Position numbers and translations under genes: made by a program. Below the pieces are notes generated by a model. It searched no databases, was not told where the DNA came from, and saw only the letters and a list, made by a program, of their open reading frames with translations. Below, piece after piece: positions 16,529-25,882 of a stretch of DNA of 64,000 bases (positions are counted from its first letter, which is position 1; every line of letters begins with the position of its first letter). Source of the stretch: Paracoccus sp. TOH (lineage in GTDB: Bacteria > Pseudomonadota > Alphaproteobacteria > Rhodobacterales > Rhodobacteraceae); contig NZ_CP098361.1 of assembly GCF_030388245.1 (NCBI RefSeq), forward strand, positions 743,001-807,000, read 5' to 3'.

Positions 16529-17305
16529 TTAACCGCGTGCGCCGGTCAGTCCGGACAGGAACCGCTGGCAGCGATCCGTTTGTGGTGCGAACAGCACCTG
16601 GGACGAGGGGCCATGTTCGACGATCTGGCCCGCCTCCATGAAGATGGTCTGGTCCGAGACATGGCGCGCGAACTCCATCTCATGCGTTGCGATCAGCATG
16701 GTCATGCCGGATTCGCGCACCTCGCGGATGACGTTCAGCACCTCTTGCACGGTTTCCGGATCCAGGGCCGAGGTCGGCTCGTCGAACAGCATCACCTTGG
16801 GATCCATCGCCAGGGCGCGGGCGATGGCGACGCGCTGCTGCTGGCCGCCCGACAGCTGGCGCGGAAAGTTCTGCGCCTTGTCGGCCAGCCCCACCCGGTC
16901 CAGCAGCTGCATCGCTCGGGCATGGGCCTGGGCAGCGGCCGTCCCGCGTACCAGTCGGGGTCCCGAGGCGACATTGTCCAGCGCCGTCATGTGCGGAAAC
17001 AGGTTGAAGCTTTGAAAGACCATGCCGATGTCTTCGCGCTGCCGGGCGATCTTCGGTTCGGGCAGGCGCTTCTGACCCGAGGATTGCGGTGCATAGCCGA
17101 TCTCGACCCCTTCGACGCGGATGGTGCCCGACGCGATCGTCTCAAGCGCGTTGATGCAGCGCAGAAGCGTGCTTTTCCCCGAGCCGCTTGGCCCGATCAG
17201 CGCCACAGCCTGCCCCTTGTCGACCGACAGCGACACCGTCTTGAGCGCGGTATAGCCTCCGTATGTCTTGACCACCCGGTCGACCTCGATAAAGGATTGG
17301 GTCAT
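16529..17305 (-). CDS. Polar amino-acid ABC transporter ATPase (HisP/GlnQ-like)
   Basis: A 258-residue ATPase with Walker [10 protein letters not shown], the family's [15 protein letters not shown], signature LSGGQQQRV, Walker [12 protein letters not shown] and switch His in THEMEFAR. Length and motifs are typical of the polar amino-acid uptake (PAAT) family. The true start is the ATG at 17305 ([12 protein letters not shown]). It overlaps the permease stop as ATGA, so the two are translationally coupled. It works with the permease at 17302 and the binding protein at 19056. Confidence 0.92.
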   Translation of the reverse strand: MTQSFIEVDRVVKTYGGYTALKTVSLSVDKGQAVALIGPSGSGKSTLLRCINALETIASGTIRVEGVEIGYAPQSSGQKRLPEPKIARQREDIGMVFQSFNLFPHMTALDNVASGPRLVRGTAAAQAHARAMQLLDRVGLADKAQNFPRQLSGGQQQRVAIARALAMDPKVMLFDEPTSALDPETVQEVLNVIREVRESGMTMLIATHEMEFARHVSDQTIFMEAGQIVEHGPSSQVLFAPQTDRCQRFLSGLTGARG

Positions 17306-18006
17306 GCCACCGCTCCTGTCTTCGCGGGTTTGCCGGTTTCGGCGAACCACCTGGAATTGCGGCGCTCGAAGGCGTTCTGCAGGATGGTCCAGATCGCGGT
17401 CAGGCCAAGGTAATAGATCGTGGCGACCGTCAGCGCCTCGAGCACGCGGAAATTCGATTGCATCAGGTTGTCGGTCGCGCGGAACAGCTCGGTCATCGAG
17501 ATCACCGAGACCAGCGAGGTGTTTTTCAACTGCCGCACGAACTCGTTGCCCAGCGGCGGCACCGCGATGCGCAGCGCCTGTGGCGCGATGATCTTGCGCA
17601 TGATGGTCGCGGGGCGCATTCCGATGGCCTTTGACGCCTCCCATTGCGCGACCGGCACGGCCGAGATCGAGGAACGCACGATTTCCGCCACATAGGGGCT
17701 TTCGGACAGCATCAGGCCGATGATCGCCGCCTGCACCACCGTCAGGTTGATGCCCATCTGTGGCAAGGCGCTGTACAGAAAGACCAGCTGCACCAGCAGC
17801 GGCGTTGCGCGAAAAAAGGCGACGTAACCCTGATAGAACCAGCGCGTGGCGAAGGTGTCTATGCGCCCGATCAGGGCCACGACCGACCCAAGGATGATCG
17901 CCAGGGCCAGGGTGACCAGCGTCAGCCAGACCGTGGTCCACAACCCCGCCAGAATGGCGGGGCGGGTCAGGTTATGGTAAAAGACGGACCAGTCCCAGGC
18001 GGCCAT
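17302..18006 (-). CDS. Polar amino-acid ABC transporter permease
   Basis: A 234-residue inner-membrane permease of the HisM/GlnP family. It has about five membrane segments and the conserved EAA loop around EASKAIGMRPATIMRKIIAPQ followed by QLKNTSLVSVI. The ATG at 18006 (MAAWDWSVFYHN) is preferred because GAGGG precedes it and it begins one base after the stop of the upstream DapA-like gene. Only one permease gene is present, so the channel would be a homodimer. Confidence 0.9.
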   Translation of the reverse strand: MAAWDWSVFYHNLTRPAILAGLWTTVWLTLVTLALAIILGSVVALIGRIDTFATRWFYQGYVAFFRATPLLVQLVFLYSALPQMGINLTVVQAAIIGLMLSESPYVAEIVRSSISAVPVAQWEASKAIGMRPATIMRKIIAPQALRIAVPPLGNEFVRQLKNTSLVSVISMTELFRATDNLMQSNFRVLEALTVATIYYLGLTAIWTILQNAFERRNSRWFAETGKPAKTGAVA

Positions 18007-18007
18007 G

Positions 18008-18919
18008 TCAGTCCCTCGCCCCGTCAAGGGCCAGCGGTCCGACCGCCGACTGCTCCAGGATCGCGCGCAACTTCTGGCGCAATTCGTCCGAGGCGGGTGT
18101 CACCGGCTCGCGCGGCTCGCCCAGCGGCAGGCCGCGGATCGCAGATCCGGCTTTGGCCAGCGCGACATAGCCGTTCAGCAGCATGAAGTTCAGGATCGGC
18201 CACAGCCGGTCCCAGATCTGCAGCGCGCGCGGCAGATCGCGCGCGGTGGCCGCGTCGTACAGCGCGACGCAGAGTTCCGGCACAAAGGTCGAGGCCCCGA
18301 TGATCGAACCCGGCGCACCATGTGCCAGCACCGCCAGCAGCGCCGGATCGGAGCCGGCCAGGACGGTCGGTGCATCCGGGTTCGACAGCATCCGCATGGT
18401 GCGGGTAAAGCTCGCCGGACTGTCCTTGATATGGGAGACCAGCCCGTCCTGGCGCAGCGTCACCATCTGCTCTTCGGAAATGTCCAGACCGGTGATGCCC
18501 GGGGTGTCGTAATAGATGATCGGTCCGCCGGCGATCGCCACGACCTTTTCCAGGAAGCGCTGGACCTCGTGGAATTTCAGCCGGTCGAAATAGGGGGTGA
18601 CGACCAGCATCTGGTCGACGCCCTGATCCTTGGCGGCGCGGGTCAGTTCCAGCGCATCGCGGACATTGTTCGAGCCGACATGCGCGATCACGTCGCAACC
18701 GCCGGCCGCCGCCTCGGTTGCAAGGGCAAAGACGCGTTGGCGTTCCGCGACGCTCAGCGCCGGATGTTCCCCGGTCGAGCCGCTGGCGACGATGCCATGG
18801 ATGCCGGCCGCGACCTGCGAACGGACAAGCGCCTTGTAGGCCCCTTCGTCCAGTTGCCCGTCGCTTGTGTTGAACGGGGTCAGGATCGCGCTGAGGATGC
18901 CGCGAAGTTCGGTCTTCAT
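18008..18919 (-). CDS. DapA-fold lyase (second copy)
   Basis: A 303-residue class I aldolase-fold protein with GSTGEHPALS as the GTTGE loop, YYDTPGITGLD containing the conserved tyrosine, and the Schiff-base lysine in HIKDSPASF. The start MKTELRGILSAILTPF fits the family. It sits between the binding protein and the permease of an amino-acid importer, with a ProC-like reductase downstream, so a role in breaking down a cyclic amino acid or 2-oxo acid is likely. The exact reaction is unknown. Confidence 0.85.
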   Translation of the reverse strand: MKTELRGILSAILTPFNTSDGQLDEGAYKALVRSQVAAGIHGIVASGSTGEHPALSVAERQRVFALATEAAAGGCDVIAHVGSNNVRDALELTRAAKDQGVDQMLVVTPYFDRLKFHEVQRFLEKVVAIAGGPIIYYDTPGITGLDISEEQMVTLRQDGLVSHIKDSPASFTRTMRMLSNPDAPTVLAGSDPALLAVLAHGAPGSIIGASTFVPELCVALYDAATARDLPRALQIWDRLWPILNFMLLNGYVALAKAGSAIRGLPLGEPREPVTPASDELRQKLRAILEQSAVGPLALDGARD

Positions 18920-19055
18920 CTGTCTGTGCCTTTCAAAGCGGTTGTCGTCGGGGCGACAGGCATCGGCCCCCGGGCGGGGGTGCGGGCTGCGCCCGTCGCG
19001 TTGATCCGTTGGTGATGCGGTGACGCGCCCCCGGGGGTCGCGGCACCGCGCGGGC

Positions 19056-19823
19056 CTAGTTGAAGCTTTCCACGGCCGCCGTCTCGATATCCCATTCCTT
19101 GAGGATCGCGGCATAGCTGCCATCGGCCTTCATTGCCGTCAGCCCGTCCCGCAGCCTGGCCGCCAGCTCTGCATCGCCCTTGGGCAGGCCGATGCCCAGC
19201 ACGGTCGGCTTGATGCCGGTGGCGATCTTTTTCAGCCCCGGCATTTTCTTCATGTAGTAGGAGATCAGCGAATCGGTGGCGATGAAGGTATCGACGCTGC
19301 CGTTTTCCAGCGCGCGCATCGCGACGGGCTGCGAATCGAAGGATTGGATGCGGATCGCCGCCTCGCCCCTGGCCGAGCATGCGGCGCTGGCCTCTTCGAG
19401 AACCTTCAGCGAGCCCGAGCCTTGCAGCACGCTGGCGGAATGGCCGCAAAGCTCCTCGATTCCCTGGATTGGCGCGGTTTCATGGGCGATGACGGTCTGG
19501 CTGGCCTGGATATAGGGCACCATCCCGATCGCCTCCTGGCGTTCCGGCGTCACATACATGGCCGCGCAGACGATATCGAAGCGATCGGCCTGCAAGGCCG
19601 GAATCAACCCCTTGAAGTCAAGGCTGATGAATTCGGCCGTGGCGCCCAGCCTTTCGGCCAGCGCGCCGCACAGCGCGACATCCACGCCGGTCGGCTTCTG
19701 GTCCTGATCATAGAAACCCCAGGGCATCTGCGTAAGCGAGGTGCCGATGCGAAGGGTTTCCTGCGCCTGGGCGGCACCCCCCAGAACCAGCGCCGCTGCG
19801 AGAGCGATCTTGAGCCGTTTCAT
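19056..19823 (-). CDS. Polar amino-acid ABC transporter binding protein
   Basis: A 255-residue periplasmic binding protein of family 3. A Sec signal peptide, MKRLKIALAAALVLGGAAQA, is followed by RIGTSLTQMPWGFYD, QADRFDIVCAAM and a GIGLPKGDAELA segment typical of the class. The ATG at 19823 has GGAG about six bases before it. It is the first gene of its operon. The 136 bases between it and the lyase gene contain GC-rich self-complementary runs (for example GCCCCCGGGGGTC near 19026), which may form the stem that often follows binding-protein genes and lowers downstream expression. Confidence 0.9.
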   Translation of the reverse strand: MKRLKIALAAALVLGGAAQAQETLRIGTSLTQMPWGFYDQDQKPTGVDVALCGALAERLGATAEFISLDFKGLIPALQADRFDIVCAAMYVTPERQEAIGMVPYIQASQTVIAHETAPIQGIEELCGHSASVLQGSGSLKVLEEASAACSARGEAAIRIQSFDSQPVAMRALENGSVDTFIATDSLISYYMKKMPGLKKIATGIKPTVLGIGLPKGDAELAARLRDGLTAMKADGSYAAILKEWDIETAAVESFN

Positions 19824-20007
19824 TGTACACTCCATGTTGATATGAATGTATAACAACATAGTGCAATTGATGCGTCAAGAATATCCTCCGCTGCCCGAGC
19901 GTGTAACCTGGAGATGCGTGTCAGCTGCAAAGCAAAAGCCGCCCCGGTTGGGGTGGCTGCACCATGTTATCGGGGTTGTCATGCTTTCCCGGTGAATTCC
20001 GGCACCC

Positions 20008-20521
20008 GGAGAACAGGTCGTTCAGGCGCAGGTCGGCGGTGACCACCGCCGGCAGCGCGCCCTCGATGGTCTGCGACCCGCCGTCGACCTCGCGGGTGAC
20101 TTTGGCCTTGCCGCCGTAGTTCCAGCTTCGAGGCGAAGGTCGCCTGCGCCCAGCCCAGGATCGCCGCCAGCATCTGGCCGGTGGTGTTCATGTCGCTGTC
20201 CATCGCCTGCTTGCCGGCGATGATGATCTGCGGCGAGGATCTTGGCCACCGCCAGCGGCTCGATGTCCTGCTGCACCTCCTCGGCGCCCATCGCCAGCGC
20301 GGTGCGCAGCGTCTCGGCCGCCTGCTTCACGCCGATCAAGACCGCGATCACCTCCTCGGCCCTGCCGGCTTCCTTCAGCCGGATCGCCTCCTCGACCGCG
20401 ATCTCGTCGACAGGCTCAACGACATCCTCACCTTCGCCAGATCGACACCGGAGCCGGCGCTCTTAACGCGCGCCCTCACGTTGCAGTCGATCACGCGCTT
20501 CACCGGCACGAGAGGTTTCAT
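20008..20521 (-). pseudogene. etfB: etfB remnant (electron transfer flavoprotein beta subunit)
   Basis: Pieces of EtfB are read in changing frames: [20 protein letters not shown] from the start at 20521; then [15 protein letters not shown] and [20 protein letters not shown]; then [11 protein letters not shown]; then [20 protein letters not shown]; and finally KVTREVDGG and VTADLRLND before a truncated end. There are at least three frameshifts, an internal loss after TALAMGA, and no C-terminus (the NEPRY..LPNIMKAKKK tail is missing). It begins 14 bases after the flavoprotein demethylase gene, as a partner gene would. No etfA follows. It cannot encode a working ETF subunit. Confidence 0.85.
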
Positions 20522-20535
20522 GACTGCCTGCATGT

Positions 20536-22575
20536 CTACAGATCTTTGCACAGCCGCAGGCTGTCATAGATAGCCGCGTGGATGTTGCGGCAAGCGACCG
20601 CGTCGCCAACGCGGAACAGCATGTATTTGGCATCCGGATTCGAGACCGTCGTCTGCGGCCTGCCATTCAGCAGCGCGTCGTGATCGACCGCGCCGCGGTT
20701 TCGCGAGCGGTCCTTCAGTTCGAAATACAGCTCGTCATTCGGTAAGGTTCCACTGTCGCTGACCACCAGATCTATCTCGCGGGTTTCCTCGACCTGGGTA
20801 TATTCGTTGCGCAGCGTCGCAACCAGGCTGTTGCCCAAGCGGGCGACGCGGCGCAAACGTCGGTCGGGTGAGATGGTTGCGCCGTTGCTGTAGAGGTGCG
20901 ACAGGTAATGCGGGAAATTATAGGCCCCAGCCTCCACGCCAAGATGGCGTTCGGGCGTCACCACCTCCAGCTTTTTCTGCGCTTGCGACAGGTAGTCGGC
21001 GCAGCTGATGCCGCTGTCGGCGCCCTGGTCGTCGAACATTAGTACCCGCTCGCCCAACGCCACCCGGCCGCTGAGGATGTCCCATGTGCTGTAGACGTTC
21101 TCGTCGCCCTCGATCTCACCGACATTGGGGAAGCCGCCGGTCGCGATGATGACGATATCGGGCGAGAAACGCTCGACCATTTCGGTATCGGCCATGTAGC
21201 CCAGCCACAAGTCGACGCCCAGCTTGCGGCACTGGTCCTCGAGCCATTGCGAGATCGTCTGCAGGTCCTGGCGCCACTTCACCTTGGCGGCGATGTTGAT
21301 CTGGCCGCCGGTCTGGGGCTCGGCCTCGATCAGGGTAACCTTGTGGCCGCGCTCGGCGCAAACGCGGGCAGCTTCCAGCCCCGCTGGACCGCCGCCCACG
21401 ACGACGACGTTCTTTTGCACCTCGGCGCGCGGGATGACATGCGGCAGAGTGGTTTCCCGGCCGGTGGCCGGGTTCTGGATGCACAGCGCCTCGCCCCCGG
21501 CATAGATGCGGCTGATGCAGTAATTGGCGCCGACGCAGGGGCGAATGTCGTTTTCGCGCCGCTCCATCATCTTGCGGACCATGTGCGGATCGGCGATCTG
21601 GGCCCGGGTCATGCCGACCAGATCGATCAGCCCCTCCTCGACCGCGCGCGTGGCGGTGGCGAAGTCCAGGATGCGGTTCGCGTGCATGACCGGGATCGTG
21701 ATCGCTGCCTTCATCGTCGCCGCCATGTCCAGGTAAGGCGCCAGCGGCGCGCTCATCCCCGGCATGGAAAGCGAGGCGGTGCGCCAGTCATAGACGGTGC
21801 TGGCCATGACGTTCAGGTAGTCGATATCGCCCGCGCCGGCGATTGCCTTGCCGATTGCCAGGCAATCGTCGCGGGTCAGGCCGGCCTCGAAGAATTCATC
21901 GCCGGTGATGCGCACGCCCAGGACCAGCTTGTCGCCGACGCCGCGCCGCACCGCCTGGATGATCTGCAGAGGAAAACGCAGACGGTTTTCCAGGCTGCCG
22001 CCATATTCGTCCTCGCGCCGATTGACGGCAGGCGACAGGAATTGCAGCGCGAGCTGGCCGCCGGCGAACAGCAGTTCGACTCCGTCAAGCTGGGCTGCCG
22101 CGGCGCGCTGGCCCGCCGCTTCGAAGTCGTGCAGGATGCGCTGGAAATCCCATTCCTCCATCGCGCGCGGAAATGAGCGGTGCTGCGCCTCGCGCACGGC
22201 CGAGGCGCTGACCGGCGCGATCCAGGCACCCGAATCCCAACGGCCCCGGCGTCCGGCATGGGAGATCTGGCAAAAGACTGCCGCGCCATGTTCATGCACG
22301 CCCTCGACCAGTTCCCGGATATGAGGAACGGCCCTGTCCTCGGCCAGGGTCAGCTGGCCAAAAGGGGCGGCGGCATCGGGCGAGACCGCGGTGGAACCGC
22401 CGATCATGGTCAGTGCGACGCCGCCTTTGGCCTTTTCCTCATGATAGCGGCGATAGCGTTCGCCGGCCAGCGATTGCACGCTGTAGCCCGGCGCATGCGC
22501 GGTGCTGACGATCCGGTTGCGCAGGGTCAGCCCGCGCAGGCTAAAGGGCTGGAGGAGGGCATCATACGCAGACAT
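20536..22575 (-). CDS. Flavin-dependent N-methylproline demethylase-type enzyme (TMADH/OYE family)
   Basis: A 679-residue protein. The N-terminal FMN TIM barrel (about residues 1-340) has SHAGRRG and the family's [25 protein letters not shown] region. It is followed by an iron-sulfur motif (Cys347, Cys353, Cys365) and a Rossmann FAD/NAD domain starting at [15 protein letters not shown] (about residue 389). The layout is that of trimethylamine dehydrogenase. The closest matches I know are the stachydrine/N-methylproline demethylases, which pass electrons to ETF, consistent with the etfB remnant downstream. At the position of the second cluster cysteine there is Ala350. Neighbouring amino-acid uptake genes and the hydroxyproline genes at 27.6-34.5 kb support proline-betaine catabolism. 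Substrate assignment is inference. Confidence 0.8.
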   Translation of the reverse strand: MSAYDALLQPFSLRGLTLRNRIVSTAHAPGYSVQSLAGERYRRYHEEKAKGGVALTMIGGSTAVSPDAAAPFGQLTLAEDRAVPHIRELVEGVHEHGAAVFCQISHAGRRGRWDSGAWIAPVSASAVREAQHRSFPRAMEEWDFQRILHDFEAAGQRAAAAQLDGVELLFAGGQLALQFLSPAVNRREDEYGGSLENRLRFPLQIIQAVRRGVGDKLVLGVRITGDEFFEAGLTRDDCLAIGKAIAGAGDIDYLNVMASTVYDWRTASLSMPGMSAPLAPYLDMAATMKAAITIPVMHANRILDFATATRAVEEGLIDLVGMTRAQIADPHMVRKMMERRENDIRPCVGANYCISRIYAGGEALCIQNPATGRETTLPHVIPRAEVQKNVVVVGGGPAGLEAARVCAERGHKVTLIEAEPQTGGQINIAAKVKWRQDLQTISQWLEDQCRKLGVDLWLGYMADTEMVERFSPDIVIIATGGFPNVGEIEGDENVYSTWDILSGRVALGERVLMFDDQGADSGISCADYLSQAQKKLEVVTPERHLGVEAGAYNFPHYLSHLYSNGATISPDRRLRRVARLGNSLVATLRNEYTQVEETREIDLVVSDSGTLPNDELYFELKDRSRNRGAVDHDALLNGRPQTTVSNPDAKYMLFRVGDAVACRNIHAAIYDSLRLCKDL

Positions 22576-22629
22576 TGGGGTCGTTCCTTATGTGCGGTCG
22601 GTTGCTTGCGATCAGGAGGCGCGGCGCCT

Positions 22630-23394
22630 TCACTGGGCGAGCGTGTGGGTGTAGCGGGTCAGGAAGGCCTTGAGGCGGTCGGTGCGCGGGTTGCCGAGCA
22701 ACTCGGCAGGTGGCCCCATCTCGGCGATGCGGCCCTTGTCGAAATAGATCAGCAGGTCGGCGACTTCGCGGGCGAAATGCAGCTCATGCGTGACGACCAG
22801 CATGGTGCGGCCTTCGCGCGCCAAGGCCTTCATGACGTCCAGAACCTCGCCCACCAGTTCGGGATCGAGGGCCGAGGTCGCTTCGTCGAACAACAGAACC
22901 TTGGGTTCCATCGCCAGCGCCCGGGCAATGGCCACGCGCTGTTGCTGGCCCCCGGACAGCTGCGTCGGATAATGCCCGGCGCGTTCGCGCAGGCCCATCC
23001 GGTCCAGCAATTGCATGGCCAGGGCCTCGGCCTTGTCGCGCTCCATCTTGCGGACCAGGGTCGGTGCCAGGGCGACATTCTGCAGCGCCGTCATGTGCGG
23101 GAACAGATCGAAGCTCTGGAACACCACCGCCATCTTGCGGCGGAATCCCAGAGCGTCCTTTTCGCCCTGTACCTGCTTTTCGTCCTGAAAGCGCACCTGC
23201 TGGTCTCCGATGCGGAAATCGGCGTTGGTGGGCATTTCAAGCAGGTTGAGGCAGCGCAGGAAGGTCGATTTGCCGCAGCCCGACGAACCGATGATCGCGG
23301 CGGTCTTGCCCTCTTCGAGTTCCATGCTGACGTCATCCAGCGCGCGGAAATTCCCGAAATTTTTGGTCAGGTTGCGGATCGAGACATAGCTCAT
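22630..23394 (-). CDS. Polar amino-acid ABC transporter ATPase
   Basis: A 254-residue ATPase with Walker [25 protein letters not shown], signature LSGGQQQRV and Walker B LLFDEATSALD (Ala in place of the usual Pro). The switch His is in THELHFAR. Its start overlaps the stop of the permease gene by one base (TGATG). It belongs to the PAAT family and feeds the demethylase operon downstream. Its binding protein is not adjacent; the gene at 27606 is the best candidate. Confidence 0.9.
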   Translation of the reverse strand: MSYVSIRNLTKNFGNFRALDDVSMELEEGKTAAIIGSSGCGKSTFLRCLNLLEMPTNADFRIGDQQVRFQDEKQVQGEKDALGFRRKMAVVFQSFDLFPHMTALQNVALAPTLVRKMERDKAEALAMQLLDRMGLRERAGHYPTQLSGGQQQRVAIARALAMEPKVLLFDEATSALDPELVGEVLDVMKALAREGRTMLVVTHELHFAREVADLLIYFDKGRIAEMGPPAELLGNPRTDRLKAFLTRYTHTLAQ

Positions 23395-24059
23395 CAGGCA
23401 AGCCTCCGTTGCGAGCGGCGCTCGAAATAGTTGGTCAGGCTGGCCATGGGCCAGATGATGGCGATGTAGATCAATGCGGCGAAAGTCAGCACCTCCAGCG
23501 GGCGATAGGTCTCGGCCGTCAGCGCATTGGCAGTATACATCAGGTCATGCACCGCCACGACCGACAAGAGCGAGGTGTTCTTGAACTGGATGATCGCCTG
23601 GTTGACGATGGCGGGCGTCATCCGGCGGATTGTCTGCGGCAGGATCACGTGCCACATCGTCTGCCAGTAGGACATGCAGAGCGAGCGGCAGGCGCTCCAC
23701 TGGCGCTGGTCGATGGATTGCACGCCGCCGCGAAAGATCTCTGCCGAAAACGCGGCCATATAGAAGGTCAGGCCGCAGCCCGCTGCCAGCCATGCCGGCA
23801 GATTTACTCCCAGCACGATCGGAAAGGCGTAGTAGAACCAGACGATCTGGATCAACGCCGGGGTGCAGCGGAACAGGCCGATGAAAAACTGCACAGCCCA
23901 GCGGCCCGGCGCGAATGATCCGATCAACACGAGGCCCAGTCCCAGTCCCAGAAGCAGCCCGATCACTGTTGTGCCGATGCCATAAAGCAGCGTGATGTAG
24001 ATTGCCTCGAACCAGGCGTCCGGCCGGAGCACGACCGACCAGTCATATTCATTCGGCAT
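23394..24059 (-). CDS. Polar amino-acid ABC transporter permease
   Basis: A 221-residue permease (231 if the ATG at 24089 is used). It is a HisQ/HisM-type inner-membrane protein with the conserved segment SACRSLCMSYWQTMWHVILP followed by QFKNTSLLSVV. Neither start has a strong ribosome binding site; MPNEYDWSVVL at 24059 fits the family better. Immediately upstream lies the opposite-strand remnant at 24088, so the original promoter and leader have probably been removed by recombination. The operon may now depend on an unrelated promoter. Confidence 0.85.
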   Translation of the reverse strand: MPNEYDWSVVLRPDAWFEAIYITLLYGIGTTVIGLLLGLGLGLVLIGSFAPGRWAVQFFIGLFRCTPALIQIVWFYYAFPIVLGVNLPAWLAAGCGLTFYMAAFSAEIFRGGVQSIDQRQWSACRSLCMSYWQTMWHVILPQTIRRMTPAIVNQAIIQFKNTSLLSVVAVHDLMYTANALTAETYRPLEVLTFAALIYIAIIWPMASLTNYFERRSQRRLA

Positions 24060-24087
24060 GTCCCGCGTGAGCTGCCGCTTCTGCATC

Positions 24088-24666
24088 ATGTCCAGCCTGC
24101 CCGACCTTGCAGCGGCCGCGCGCCAGCCGGAGGCCGCGCCGCTCTACCGACGCATGGTCACGCTTGAGGCTGATAGCGGCTTTGCCTTCCAGGGCGGGCG
24201 CTGGCTGGGCGACATTGCGCCGGATCTGCTCGATGCCGATCTGCGCGACCGACTGGCGCGCGCAAAGGAGATCGCCGCCATCCGCTCCAGCATCGAGGCG
24301 ACAATCCCGAAGAACATGCTCTATGTGAAAGGCTGGCCCACCCGTCCGCTGACCGACGAAGAGGCCGTGTTCTTGGCTGGCATCCGACAGAAAATCACCG
24401 CTCTAAAGGCCCATGCTCATGATGCGACGCTGCAGAAAGACGGAGCGTTGATGGGTATCGCGGGCGCTCCTGTGCAAGTGCGCAATCCCGACGCCGCTCA
24501 GGTGGAAACGGCAAATGGACCGTTCATGACGTCGTCCTTGCCGGTGGCTGGCTTTGCCATAATCGAAGCTGCCGATTTGGCCGAGGCCATAGACATGGTC
24601 TCGCGGACCCCCTGCGCTGTCGCACACGGCGTCGTCGAGGTGTGGCCACTGGAGCAACCATCGTAG
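24088..24666 (+). pseudogene. Hybrid remnant: unknown N-terminal piece joined to a YCII-domain C-terminus
   Basis: A 193-residue open frame of two unrelated parts. Residues 1 to about 103 (SLPDLAAAARQPEAAPLYRR, then IPKNMLYVKGWPTRPLTDEE) look like real coding sequence, but I cannot name the family. From about residue 112 the sequence is the second half of a YCII/DGPF-domain protein: VRNPDAAQVETANGPF, GFAIIEAADLAEAIDMVSR, then HGVVEVWPL. The first half of that domain is missing. The 5' end overlaps the leader of the permease on the other strand. I read it as an accidental fusion of two gene fragments at a recombination joint. Confidence 0.55.
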
Positions 24667-24711
24667 AACGGCAACAGGTCTCATTGCGCCCCGAGGCGCG
24701 AAGCATTTCAG

Positions 24712-25137
24712 CTATTCTGTATGTGGTGGTGCTTCGATTGCCCAGCTCGGATCGGCGCCAAAGGGGTGGTCCAGGAAGAAGACCCAGGTCCCATCGCTTA
24801 GGCGCCGGTGAACTTCCATGCCATGATGATGCACTTTCGTCGGCTTGCCCTCCTTGTCCATGCCCCTGATCAACCACTGCGAGCGTGTCATCGCAAAGTC
24901 GCCGGAAACGGTCGTGTGGTGGGTGATCACATCCATATGGGGCTTCAGCCCGATATAGCCGGCCATCGTTTTACGGATAGCCTCGGCGCCGCGCGCGATG
25001 CTGGTGCCGCCATGGACCTCGTCGACCTGAACGATCGACGCTTCGGGATGGTACATGGCGGCAGCGGCTTCGACGTCCTGCGCATTGAAGGCGCGCGCAA
25101 GCCAAAGATTGCAGAGTTCGGGAGAGGGAGCGCCCAT
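24712..25137 (-). CDS. NTF2-like/SnoaL-like domain protein
   Basis: A 141-residue protein of the NTF2-like cone fold. It has NLWLARAFNAQDVEAAAAMY and HPEASIVQVDE near the start, GAEAIRKTMAGYIGLKP in the middle, and a strand-rich C-terminus, as in DUF4440/SnoaL-like proteins. These are small hydrolase-, isomerase- or binding-type proteins; a specific activity cannot be read. It lies 47 bases downstream of the GST gene on the same strand, and the two look like a two-gene unit carried into this site together. Confidence 0.75.
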   Translation of the reverse strand: MGAPSPELCNLWLARAFNAQDVEAAAAMYHPEASIVQVDEVHGGTSIARGAEAIRKTMAGYIGLKPHMDVITHHTTVSGDFAMTRSQWLIRGMDKEGKPTKVHHHGMEVHRRLSDGTWVFFLDHPFGADPSWAIEAPPHTE

Positions 25138-25184
25138 CTTTGTTCTCCTTTTGCGAGTAGCGGCTATGAGACACCCGCGAATTT

Positions 25185-25826
25185 CTATGGGAGCGTTTCC
25201 TGGTCATCGTGAGCCGGAACGCGGAGACCGCGTTGCACAGCCGGCCGCGCCGCGATTTCAGCAAACCAGCGGGCGACATTCGGGTATTGGCCGAGATCGA
25301 CATCAAGCTTGGATACGGCAGCGTTGATCCATGGCCAGGTCATCACGTCGGCGACACCGAAAAGATCGCCGACAAGATATGGTCTTGGTTCCAATTGGCC
25401 ATCCAGCACCCGCAGGATGCGGGCTGTCTCCCGTTCGAAACGGGCGATCACCTGCGGGAGCCTTTCGGCGGCAAAGATCTTGTAGTTCCAGAGCTGGCCG
25501 AGCGTCGGCCCGACATGCCCCGCCTGAAAGAGCATCCATTGCAGCGTGAGCCCGGCCTCGATGTCGTTCGCCGGCTTCAGCACACCCGAGCGATCAGCAA
25601 GGTAGAGCAGGATCGCGCCACTCTCGAACACCGTCCGGCTCCGGTCGGGGTCAACGATCACCGGGATCTTGTTGTTGGGGTTCAGTGCGAGAAATTCTGG
25701 CCGGAACTGGTCGCCCTTTTCGATATCCACGACATGGACGACATAAGGGAGCCCTGTTTCCTCGAGCATGATCGAGGCCTTGTGGCCGTTGGGAGTCTGG
25801 TAGCTGTAAAGCTGGATGGGGGTCAT
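25185..25826 (-). CDS. Glutathione S-transferase family protein (YfcG/YghU-like)
   Basis: A 213-residue protein with an N-terminal thioredoxin-fold GST domain (IQLYSYQTPNGHKASIMLEE, then NPNNKIPVIVDPD and FESGAILLYLA) and a C-terminal helical domain (PYLVGDLFGVADVMTWPWI). The TPNGHK motif and PNNKIPA-like strand are those of nu-class GSTs such as YfcG/YghU, which have glutathione-dependent disulfide reductase activity. The ATG at 25826 is chosen from homology; the ribosome binding site is weak. It sits beside the left end of an IS1380 element and may be part of an acquired segment. Confidence 0.82.
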   Translation of the reverse strand: MTPIQLYSYQTPNGHKASIMLEETGLPYVVHVVDIEKGDQFRPEFLALNPNNKIPVIVDPDRSRTVFESGAILLYLADRSGVLKPANDIEAGLTLQWMLFQAGHVGPTLGQLWNYKIFAAERLPQVIARFERETARILRVLDGQLEPRPYLVGDLFGVADVMTWPWINAAVSKLDVDLGQYPNVARWFAEIAARPAVQRGLRVPAHDDQETLP

Positions 25827-25882
25827 GATTGTGCCTGCCAATATCCCGACATTCCCCAAGTGGCCTGCCGCTTGACTTCAAG

